13,770 nucleotides of DNA from the NCBI GenBank assembly GCA_913050105.1, contig CAJWZN010000025.1, positions 1-13,770 of the forward strand, given 5' to 3'. Numbering within the stretch: the first letter of the stretch is position 1; each line of letters begins with the position of its first letter. Below the pieces are notes generated by a model that was not told the origin of the DNA, did no database searches, and saw only the letters and a program-made list of their open reading frames with translations. The position numbers and the translations under genes are program-made. This document shows positions 1-6,234 of this stretch, in pieces. Source of the DNA: an uncultured Synechococcus sp. (lineage in GTDB: Bacteria > Cyanobacteriota > Cyanobacteriia > PCC-6307 > Cyanobiaceae).

Positions 1-34
1 AGCCGAAGTGATCGAAGTTGCTGTGTATTCGGCT
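1..34. repeat. Inverted repeat at the left edge
   Basis: Perfect 7-bp arms AGCCGAA (1-7) and TTCGGCT (28-34) enclose a 20-nt loop. The loop is long and no T-tract follows on either strand, so an intrinsic terminator is weakly supported. It could belong to the 3' end of a gene lying to the left, or be chance. Confidence 0.3.
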
Positions 35-136
35 GGATCATTCCTGCTTTTGCAGATCAGCCCCAAAAACCTTAAGGAAGATATTACCTTTCAGCCGTCT
101 GAACCCTGCTGCTGCCCCCTTCCGACAGCTGCCTAA
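1..136. other. Left-edge sequence without a supported gene
   Basis: No recognisable protein is seen here. One plus-strand frame is open from the edge (base 2) to a TAA at 134-136, abutting the metallothionein stop, but its translation resembles no family I know and its length is compatible with chance. On the minus strand, downstream of the metallothionein, there is a small TTCAG-ACGG-CTGAA hairpin (90-103) and a CCTTAAGG palindrome followed by five T residues. Either could contribute to transcript ending, but neither is a strong terminator. Confidence 0.5.
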
Positions 137-295
137 TCAGCAGCAATCGCAGCTTGAGCAGCATTTGTCTTGCCCGGCATGTCCATCAGCACAGGGCTGA
201 GAACAGTAGACCTTGCCAGCCTTTTCAACAGATTTCTCTGGAGACACAGTGCAGCCGCAGGGTTCGCATGCACATCCTTGGTTGCTGCTCGACAT
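137..295 (-). CDS. smtA: SmtA/BmtA-type bacterial metallothionein
   Basis: A 52-residue cysteine-rich protein that should bind Zn(II) and related thiophilic metals in the cytosol, buffering zinc or detoxifying cadmium. The translation has the family signature CACEPCGC at residues 8-15, then VYC at 29-31 and PCADGHAG at 34-41, followed by a cysteine-rich end (CC 45-46, C49, CC 51-52). That gives 11 cysteines (8, 10, 13, 15, 31, 35, 45, 46, 49, 51, 52) and one histidine (H39). Synechococcus elongatus SmtA, as I recall it, has nine cysteines and three histidines, so this relative looks richer in thiolate ligands. The ATG at 295-293 is the only possible start, because an in-frame TGA lies ten codons upstream with no other start codon between. 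AAGAGG sits immediately before the ATG. No SmtB-like regulator gene or clear SmtB operator is visible. The gene is short enough to be missed by automated callers. Confidence 0.93.
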   Translation of the reverse strand: MSSSNQGCACEPCGCTVSPEKSVEKAGKVYCSQPCADGHAGQDKCCSSCDCC

Positions 296-597
296 CCTCT
301 TAAAGGCTGACTGCGCACTTCATAGGACATCTTCTGGATTTCAGTCCACTCCTCCATTCATTGATGGAACGTCAACGGTTTTGATCAAGCTGGGGCTGAC
401 CCTCCACCCTGCGCAGAGGGAGAGCCAGTTGCAGTCCAGCTGCCGATGCGAAACCAATACCCATCGGCTGAGAGTCCCGGGGAGAAACCCTCATATCAAC
501 CATCGCTCTGGATTCACATCCCACCACCGTCGAATGCTGCATCTCCCATAACCAAAGGAGCGTGTGAGTGGTTCGAATCAAATGGAGCAGACCTGCT
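296..597. other. Intergenic stretch upstream of the metallothionein
   Basis: About 300 bp between the 101-residue protein and the metallothionein, both on the minus strand. It must carry the metallothionein promoter if that gene is not read from the ribD operon. On the minus strand TTGATC and TTGACG hexamers (around 365-385) resemble -35 boxes, but no good -10 partner is seen. A 43-codon minus-strand frame (372-503) has fairly coding-like composition but no recognisable motif or ribosome binding site. I call no gene here. Confidence 0.5.
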
Positions 598-903
598 TCA
601 CCTGGCAGCGGAACGCTTGCGCACCACTCGGGTGCTGTCCCGATCACTGTTGTCCGATGGAGCCGAATCCGAGGAACTCTGGCTGGAGGTTCCCTCAGAG
701 GTGGGCTCATCATCGGGCTCCTGATCGGAGATCAAACCCAGCACCATCGAAGCCTCCAGTTGATCGTGCATATCGCCGATCGTCAGCAGCGCCTTGAGAA
801 CCAACTGGGCGCGAGGAGCCTTCGGCAGGCCTGGTCGGAGCTTCTTGGTGGTGTTCCAGAGCTCGAGAGCGACCTCCTTGAGCAGTTCCTTGTCAGCTGC
901 CAT
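598..903 (-). CDS. Conserved hypothetical protein, acidic Ser-rich tail
   Basis: A 101-residue protein of unknown function. Residues 1-50 look like a small amphipathic-helical domain (MAADKELLKEVALELWNTTK at the start, then KAPRAQLVLKALLTIGDMHD). Residues 58-90 are low complexity, dominated by Ser, Asp, Glu and Pro, and the last ten are basic (RVVRKRSAAR). No signal peptide or membrane segment is seen. The ATG at 903 lies six bases after the ribD stop, so it is probably the last gene of the DUF3122-ribD transcript. The frame has better amino-acid character than any overlapping frame, and the N-terminal half gives the impression of a picocyanobacterial conserved family, but I cannot name it. 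The disordered tail suggests a regulatory or interaction role; that is inference. Confidence 0.8.
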   Translation of the reverse strand: MAADKELLKEVALELWNTTKKLRPGLPKAPRAQLVLKALLTIGDMHDQLEASMVLGLISDQEPDDEPTSEGTSSQSSSDSAPSDNSDRDSTRVVRKRSAAR

Positions 904-909
904 GCGATG

Positions 910-1992
910 TCATCTATTGAATTCGATGCAAGCACGGAGCCGGAACCGCATCAGCCAGTCGTCACCGATTCCAATTGGATGCTGAAGCATGCCGGTGGGC
1001 ACATCCTCCATCCGCTGCAGGCCCAGGTCCCCCAGCGGCGTTCGCGCCGCCATGCCGCCCATCAGCTTGGGTGCCACCACAGCAGCAACCTCCTGAATGC
1101 AACCCTGGCGCAGGGCGATGGCGGCCAGCTTCGGACCGCATTCCCAAAGCACCCGGTTGCAACCGCGGTTGGCAAGGGCCTGCATCAGTGCCTTCGGTTC
1201 GCATTCATCCAAAAGCAATCGCTCAGGCCCACACGCCAGAGAACAATCAGCGGCTTCCGGACCATGGGCCACCACGGTGGGAGCAGGTCTTACATCCCAG
1301 AGACGCGCCTGTTCAGGTAAATCCAAACTGCGGCTGAGCACCACACGCAACGGTTCCGGCAGTCTCTGACCACGGCTGGTCAGAAGTGGATCGTCTGCAC
1401 GGACGGTGCCGCCACCCACAATCACAGCATCACAATCGGCCCTGAGGCGGTGCACCCAGGCGCGGGCCGGGGGACCGCTGATCCACTGGCTGAGGCCGTT
1501 CGGCAAAGCCGTGCGCCCATCCAGGCTCATCGCCCACTTGAGAACACCCCAGGGACGCCCTGTCTTCACCCGGTGGAGAAAGACATGGTTCTGTTCTTCC
1601 GCCACCTCGCGAAGGACATCGACAATCACCTCAACACCGGCCTGACGCAGCTGAGCGATACCTCCACCTGCCACCCGGGGATCGGGATCCTTCAGCGCCA
1701 CAACCACCCTGGCGATTCCGGCACGGATGACTGCCTCACTGCAGGGAGGCGTGCGGCCGTGGTGGCAACAGGGCTCAAGGGTGACCACCAGTGTTCCGCC
1801 GCGCGCTGACTCTCCCGCCTGGGCCAGAGCACCGACTTCGGCGTGGGGTTCTCCGGCGCGTGCGTGGAACCCCTCTCCCACGAGGCGGCCGGTGTGATCC
1901 AGAACCAGAGCCCCCACAAGCGGGTTAGGGCTGGTCCGCCCCTCTGCCAGAGCCGCCAGATCGAGAGCCCGGCGCATCCACTTCTCCCACAT
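910..1992 (-). CDS. ribD: Bifunctional riboflavin deaminase/reductase RibD
   Basis: Catalyses two early steps of riboflavin synthesis: deamination of the GTP-derived diaminopyrimidine, then NADPH-dependent reduction of the ribosyl side chain. The N-terminal deaminase domain carries the zinc motifs HAE (H50-E52) and PCCHHGRTPPC (74-84), giving ligands His50, Cys75 and Cys84 with Glu52 catalytic. The C-terminal reductase domain begins near residue 148 with WGVLKWAMSLDGR and includes GGGTVRADDP (193-202). The length of 360 residues matches the family. I chose the ATG at 1992 because it overlaps the upstream stop as TGATG, a typical translational-coupling junction, and the family fold begins soon after (MRRALDLA). 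A GTG at 2025 would add 11 residues and overlap the upstream gene by 34 bp. It sits in the order DUF3122 gene, ribD, 101-residue protein. Confidence 0.96.
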   Translation of the reverse strand: MWEKWMRRALDLAALAEGRTSPNPLVGALVLDHTGRLVGEGFHARAGEPHAEVGALAQAGESARGGTLVVTLEPCCHHGRTPPCSEAVIRAGIARVVVALKDPDPRVAGGGIAQLRQAGVEVIVDVLREVAEEQNHVFLHRVKTGRPWGVLKWAMSLDGRTALPNGLSQWISGPPARAWVHRLRADCDAVIVGGGTVRADDPLLTSRGQRLPEPLRVVLSRSLDLPEQARLWDVRPAPTVVAHGPEAADCSLACGPERLLLDECEPKALMQALANRGCNRVLWECGPKLAAIALRQGCIQEVAAVVAPKLMGGMAARTPLGDLGLQRMEDVPTGMLQHPIGIGDDWLMRFRLRACIEFNR

Positions 1993-2477
1993 CAGCTGAG
2001 GGGTTCCGTCTGCAGCGACCGCCACTCACCCACCACATAAGGAGGAACCGGCAGTTCGTTGAACACACCCGGCAACACCAGGCGAAGCGGTCGGTTGTTG
2101 CTCAGATCATCAAGCAGGGGATCAAGGGCGAATTCCGCCGCGGCTTCACGGCCATCGGTCGCCAGAACCGAACTGTTCAGGGTGATGTCCGCTAAGGCCC
2201 ACTCGCGTCGACCAGCCAGCACCTGAAGGCTCACCGGATGCTCCAACCGAACCTTGCCTGGGTAACCGACGATGCGCAGCACCACTGGCTGACCGGGCGC
2301 TCCTTCGCGGTAAGCCACCGCCTGCCAGCTGTCGTAGTCAAGGTCGCGCAGGCTCTCAAGGCTGCGCACCATTGGAACTCCATTCTCGCTTTCGTGCTGA
2401 TGCACCTGCGCCCAACTCGGGGCCGGAGCCATGAGAAACACCAACGCAACGATCAGGCAGCAATACAAACGGCGCAT
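1992..2477 (-). CDS. DUF3122 family exported protein
   Basis: A 161-residue protein of the cyanobacterial DUF3122 family; function unknown. From the ATG at 2477 it begins with a classic signal peptide: MRR, a hydrophobic core (residues 4-17), and a cleavage-like PAPSWA ending near residue 23. The mature part is probably periplasmic or lumenal. It is mostly beta-rich in character, with segments such as YDSWQAVAYREG and VVLRIVGYPGKVRLEHP that fit the family. An open frame extends 33 codons further upstream, but using it would bury the signal peptide, so I reject that start. The stop overlaps the ribD ATG by one base (TGATG), so the two are probably translated in a coupled way although no functional link is known. 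It is divergent from the AraC-type gene across about 70 bp. Confidence 0.86.
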   Translation of the reverse strand: MRRLYCCLIVALVFLMAPAPSWAQVHQHESENGVPMVRSLESLRDLDYDSWQAVAYREGAPGQPVVLRIVGYPGKVRLEHPVSLQVLAGRREWALADITLNSSVLATDGREAAAEFALDPLLDDLSNNRPLRLVLPGVFNELPVPPYVVGEWRSLQTEPLS

Positions 2478-2548
2478 CGGACAACAAAGACTTTGGTGAA
2501 TTCTCACAACAAACCTTGCGCCATGGCCAAATACCCAATAATGGCGAC

Positions 2549-3529
2549 ATGGATCAGTGGTTTTACTCAGCTGCAACCCTCAGATCTCTGTTCGAAGCCA
2601 TTGGCTACGACCTGGAGATCAGCCAGCTGAGTCCTGGTGCACTTGAAGGCCGATTTCACCTGGGCGGATCGCGACTGGTTCCGGTGATCTCGATCACCAC
2701 AAACCAGTCGCTGGTGTTCGAAGGTGACCGAAGGGCTGGCTGGCTGGCGTTCTGCATCAACACAAGTGGCGACTCCCCGCTGGTGCGTGGCACTGAGGTG
2801 CCTCAACGATCAATGCACGGCTTCTGCACTGATCTGAAGGATGCCTTCTTCCAGCTGCATGCAGGCTCCCATCTGCAGATCGCGCTGGTTTCGCAAGACC
2901 GGATTGAACATCTGGCACTCGCCTCCCACCAACACCAGGTGTTGGATCTGATCGCAAGCACAAACTCGGCTCGCCTTCCGGCAGAACGCTTTGATCGCTT
3001 GGCCAAGATGGTCTTACCCCAGAACAGAGATCCAATCCAGGGCGAATTGATTGAAGCGGAGTTGCTGGAACTGCTCAGTCAGCGAAACGTCCAACGAATC
3101 AGCACAGGCGTGCTCAACCACCGGGCCGATCTGATGCAAAACCTGATCCGGTGGGGACAGTCCAATCCCACCTCGGTGATCAGTCTGGAGGATCTGACGG
3201 CAACAATCTTTGCCTCACGCTCGTCGATCGTGCATAACTGCCGCTCGATGTTCGGCATCGGACCGATGGCCCTGCTCAAACGAATCCGGCTGGGCCAGGT
3301 TCAGAACGCTTTACTGAACCCCGATCAGAGAGCAATCATCGGCTGCCGAACCGTGCAGGAGGTGGCCAGCCATTACGGCTTCCAGAGTCGCAATCATTTC
3401 GCCAGGGACTATCGCGACCTGTTCGGCGAAGCACCGAGCTCCACGCTTCAACGCTCCGGAGCTAGCGGAATCCTCTGCCAACCCGTGTCGGTGGCCCAAA
3501 GCCCCCAGATGGCCATGGCGCGCAGGTAG
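2549..3529 (+). CDS. AraC-family transcriptional regulator
   Basis: A 326-residue DNA-binding protein. The C-terminal domain (about 211-300) shows the two helix-turn-helix units of the AraC family: LEDLTATIFASRSSIVHNCR (213-232), with a following MFGIGPMALLKRIRL stretch, and TVQEVASHYGFQSRNHFARD (268-287) followed by YRDLFGEAPS. The N-terminal 200 residues should be a sensing or dimerisation domain; I cannot name its ligand. I start at the ATG at 2549; a TTG at 2516 would add 11 residues with no family-like content. The final 27 residues run past the normal family end and are encoded on the strand opposite the last 82 bp of the GH116 gene. Its position beside the GH116/sulfotransferase operon makes that operon a candidate target, as is the divergent DUF3122-ribD operon; both are inference. 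Confidence 0.87.
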   Translation: MDQWFYSAATLRSLFEAIGYDLEISQLSPGALEGRFHLGGSRLVPVISITTNQSLVFEGDRRAGWLAFCINTSGDSPLVRGTEVPQRSMHGFCTDLKDAFFQLHAGSHLQIALVSQDRIEHLALASHQHQVLDLIASTNSARLPAERFDRLAKMVLPQNRDPIQGELIEAELLELLSQRNVQRISTGVLNHRADLMQNLIRWGQSNPTSVISLEDLTATIFASRSSIVHNCRSMFGIGPMALLKRIRLGQVQNALLNPDQRAIIGCRTVQEVASHYGFQSRNHFARDYRDLFGEAPSSTLQRSGASGILCQPVSVAQSPQMAMARR

Positions 3530-5946
3530 TGACAAGCCCGGAAGGTGTTCGCCGCAGTGATGGCTTCCGGCGTACGGAACTGCAATCCACCGCTGTAGAC
3601 CTGACTCACCACAGCTGAACAGATCGATTCCGCCGTCTGACTCTCCCCCATCAGGCGGAAGTAGCTGGCGATGCCGAAGTTGATGCCAGTCCACACCTCC
3701 AAGGGATGGGTCCCGTTGGGATCGAGGGGTGTGCCATCGCGTCGCAGACCATTGGCCACACCGAGGCGTCCACCTTCGAAGGCCTCGAAACAGGCTTCCC
3801 GTATGGCTTTCAAGGTGCTGCGACTGTTCGCTTCGCTCACCACAGGAGGCAACTCAAGCAAACGGGCATAGAAATCGCCGCACAGCTGGTCTGCCATCAC
3901 CACTGGGGTTCCGCTTTCTGCGTCGATGTCGTAGAACTCGCCGTTCCAGAGCAACGTGTCGAAATTGCTGCGGGATTGCTCCAGCCAACTGCTGAATTCC
4001 CGCTGTTCAGCGGATGTCTCCAGACCGGTGGCGAGCTGAAGGGTCTGAGCGATTGCCAGGGCCGCCTCAAGGGCAGCGATCCAGAGGGCGCCGCAATATG
4101 CACTCACTCCTTGCAGAGGCCAGTCGTCAAAGGTCTGATCCGGAGCCCCGCCGTTATCGGGTAAACCGTCGTCGTTGACGTCAAATTTCTTGAGATAGCG
4201 CAGGGCCTGCACCGCGGCCGGCCAGCACTCCGCCAGAAATCGAATGTCCTGACCACCCGGAGCCAGCTTGAACGTCCGCCAGACCTGCAGCACGAAATCA
4301 CTGGCCAGGTCCTTCCAGAGGTTGCAGTCCTGATAAGCGGTGTAGTTGGTGGCGTCCCAGGGCTGCTCATTCGGGGCCCCAAGATCATGGGGAGTGGCCC
4401 CCTTCACCTTTCGGTCAGCCTCCACACGACCCTTGCCCTGGGTGAAATACCAGCCGATCGGTCTCTGGGTTCCATCCGCTGCGGAAATTGCCCGGGAGAA
4501 ACTGCGCAGCACCGCCTTGTCCAGCTCCGGCCAGAGCTGCAGAAGAGCCAGGGAGCCATACAGGCGCACATCAAGGCTTTCGTACCAGGCGTAATCGAGG
4601 CACTCGAGCACGCCGAAACGACCGTAGGGATCATCAGAAGACGCCGCCGTCCAGAGACTTCCTCCACTGCAGAGGTCGTAGAGCTCGTTGAACAAGGCCA
4701 TGCGCAGTGGTTCAGGCAAGGAGCGGCGCTCCAGCACCGGTTTCTGCCAGATATCGATCTGCCGCCGCCACTGGCCCCAGTCCCGCAGGGCTTCAGCGGC
4801 GATCGCGGTGGCATTGTTTCCTCCGCTGCCGAAGAAATCGGTGTAACGGCGCAGGGCCTGGGTGCCGCTGGCAAACGCCGTGACCGGCAGATCCCAACTG
4901 ATCACCACAGGAATCTCCAGGCTTTCACCAGGGTCCAACCGGCACTTCACCGCCAGAGCTGCACTCAGGGGGTCGTCCACTCCGCTGCGGCGATCGTTGT
5001 TGCTGTCGGGAATCGAACCATCGGCGCTGAAGCTGCCCCAAAGCTCTTGGCCATCACCGGCGGGATTCCATCGGCTGCAGCGTTGAATCGTCACTCCCGG
5101 CTGCTGGTTGGTGGCCAGGCACCACTGCCCCTGTCCCTCAGCAACCGGATCGGAGACGTTCCCCTCCAGAAGGACACCTCGGAGGGTGCCATCGTCCACC
5201 CAGAGATTTCGCTGGCCACTTGTGGCGCCGATGGCGGGGGCATAGTTGTGCTCTGGGCTGCCGTCATCGCGGAAGTGCACCTCGGCCGAAGCATCGGTGT
5301 TGGTGAACCAACCGGTGGTGTTGCGCCAGCTGAGAAGCAGCGACAGATCGAGTGGCCGGCTGGTGGGATTGCGCAGGGTCCAGACGAACACCGCCACCGG
5401 ATAACTGCTTCGCCTGTAGTCGCCGGGGAGAATCGGGCTGAACGCCTCACAGCGCACCTCAGCATCGAAGACACCGTCGTAGTGGGTCCAGCTGAGTGGG
5501 TAACGGGCGGCATAGGTGCCGGTGGTGTGCTCCGCCGTGCTGGCCGGATACCAATCCCAGGCCTGCAGAGGCTCGCCGGCGTCTGGACACGAGGCATCCG
5601 CGCCTGGCTTCACAGCCAATGCATGGGCGCGTCGACGTTGCCCATCGCTTTCAAACAAAGCGAACTGGCAATCGGGCAACACCCCGAACCAATGCTCTCC
5701 TCCATCGAGATGCCACAGGTTCACATGGCCATCGGGAGCGCGACCGAAGCAACCTGCGCCGAAGCCCCCAAGCGGCATGCCGTGGTTGGGGCCGTCGTCG
5801 AGATTGCTCTCGTAGCGAACGGTGTAGGGCTGATCCCACCCCAACCCGAATGGGCGACTCCAGCTCGCCTCCGGAACCGACCAGGTGTTCGACAGCCCAC
5901 GTCGACGCAGCAACGCTTTCAACGTTGAGAGACCGAGTGGAGCCAT
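3448..5946 (-). CDS. GH116 beta-glucosidase (GBA2/DUF608-type)
   Basis: An 832-residue glycoside hydrolase of family 116, related to the human non-lysosomal glucosylceramidase GBA2 and archaeal/bacterial beta-glycosidases. An N-terminal beta domain contains the family opening MPLGGFGAGCFGRAPDGHVN (57-76). The C-terminal (alpha/alpha)6 domain holds VLECLDYAWYESLDVRLYGS (446-465) and DGLPDNGGAPDQTFDDW (593-609). By recalled alignment to GBA2, Glu448 is the nucleophile and Asp607 the acid/base. DVNDDGLPD (589-597) resembles the calcium-binding loop of family members. The family acts on beta-glucosides or glucosylceramide; marine Synechococcus is not known to make glucosylceramide, so the substrate is open. 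No signal peptide is seen, so it is probably cytoplasmic. It starts 42 bp after the 81-residue protein and is probably the last gene of the sulfotransferase operon. Its last 82 bp overlap the convergent AraC gene. Confidence 0.93.
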   Translation of the reverse strand: MAPLGLSTLKALLRRRGLSNTWSVPEASWSRPFGLGWDQPYTVRYESNLDDGPNHGMPLGGFGAGCFGRAPDGHVNLWHLDGGEHWFGVLPDCQFALFESDGQRRRAHALAVKPGADASCPDAGEPLQAWDWYPASTAEHTTGTYAARYPLSWTHYDGVFDAEVRCEAFSPILPGDYRRSSYPVAVFVWTLRNPTSRPLDLSLLLSWRNTTGWFTNTDASAEVHFRDDGSPEHNYAPAIGATSGQRNLWVDDGTLRGVLLEGNVSDPVAEGQGQWCLATNQQPGVTIQRCSRWNPAGDGQELWGSFSADGSIPDSNNDRRSGVDDPLSAALAVKCRLDPGESLEIPVVISWDLPVTAFASGTQALRRYTDFFGSGGNNATAIAAEALRDWGQWRRQIDIWQKPVLERRSLPEPLRMALFNELYDLCSGGSLWTAASSDDPYGRFGVLECLDYAWYESLDVRLYGSLALLQLWPELDKAVLRSFSRAISAADGTQRPIGWYFTQGKGRVEADRKVKGATPHDLGAPNEQPWDATNYTAYQDCNLWKDLASDFVLQVWRTFKLAPGGQDIRFLAECWPAAVQALRYLKKFDVNDDGLPDNGGAPDQTFDDWPLQGVSAYCGALWIAALEAALAIAQTLQLATGLETSAEQREFSSWLEQSRSNFDTLLWNGEFYDIDAESGTPVVMADQLCGDFYARLLELPPVVSEANSRSTLKAIREACFEAFEGGRLGVANGLRRDGTPLDPNGTHPLEVWTGINFGIASYFRLMGESQTAESICSAVVSQVYSGGLQFRTPEAITAANTFRACHYLRAMAIWGLWATDTGWQRIPLAPER

Positions 5947-5988
5947 GCCAGGGCTGCAGATCGCCCCAGGTTGCCAGGTTTGAACGAC

Positions 5989-6234
5989 TCAGCCAGCGGT
6001 GAAATCCCGCGGGTTGTCCTCGGCATCCAACAGGGCATCCAGGGTCACGGCGGTGCGGACCAAGGCCTGGTACCGCTGAAGCGTGCGCCGGTTCTGATCC
6101 AGCCAGAGCCCCGGGGAATTGCCAGCCTCCAGATCGGGCCGATCGGCCTCCAGCAACGGCAGCTCATCCTCCCGGGCAACCAGAGCCAACAGCAGCTCAT
6201 GAAGACGCTGACGTCGTGAAGCAGCCGAACTCAT
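5989..6234 (-). CDS. Small helical hypothetical protein
   Basis: An 81-residue protein I do not recognise. It is charged and Leu-rich (RQRLHELLLALVAREDELPL at 8-27, QNRRTLQRYQALVRTAVTLD at 47-66), consistent with two helices that could form a helical hairpin or coiled coil. There are no cysteines, no signal peptide and no membrane segment. Its ATG overlaps the sulfotransferase stop as ATGA, and GH116 follows 42 bp later, so it is well placed to be translated in that operon. Reality is supported by the coupling junction and by its filling the gap between two certain genes. A role as an accessory subunit of either neighbour is inference only. Confidence 0.75.
   Translation of the reverse strand: MSSAASRRQRLHELLLALVAREDELPLLEADRPDLEAGNSPGLWLDQNRRTLQRYQALVRTAVTLDALLDAEDNPRDFTAG

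Noticed and set aside
2..136. Plus-strand frame open from the left edge to TAA at 134-136
   Set aside because: About 44 codons without a stop is not surprising at this GC, the translation ends in a Cys/Pro-rich stretch with no family resemblance, and no start is in view. It could be a gene end but I cannot support it.
133..357. 74-codon minus-strand frame covering the metallothionein
   Set aside because: It is in a different frame from the metallothionein, whose cysteine motifs are diagnostic; this frame has no family resemblance.
470..515. CTGAGAG...ACCC resembling a TPP riboswitch
   Set aside because: The rest of the thi-box core (CCTGA, GGNTAATNCC, GCGNAGGGA) is absent and no thiamine gene follows on that strand.
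553..580. GGTTCGAATCA resembling a tRNA T-loop
   Set aside because: The flanking five-base stem does not pair and no acceptor, D or anticodon arms are found on either strand.
568..1320. 250-codon plus-strand open frame
   Set aside because: It is antisense to the 101-residue protein and ribD, with no recognisable domain.
4799..4806. HIP1 palindrome GCGATCGC
   Set aside because: I noticed one clear site, inside GH116, with no sign of the dense HIP1 occurrence seen in some freshwater cyanobacteria, so it carries no information.
4387..5928. 513-codon plus-strand open frame
   Set aside because: It lies wholly antisense to the GH116 gene, whose family motifs are clear; the frame's protein is Gly/Ala/Arg-rich without motifs, as expected for a shadow in high-GC DNA.
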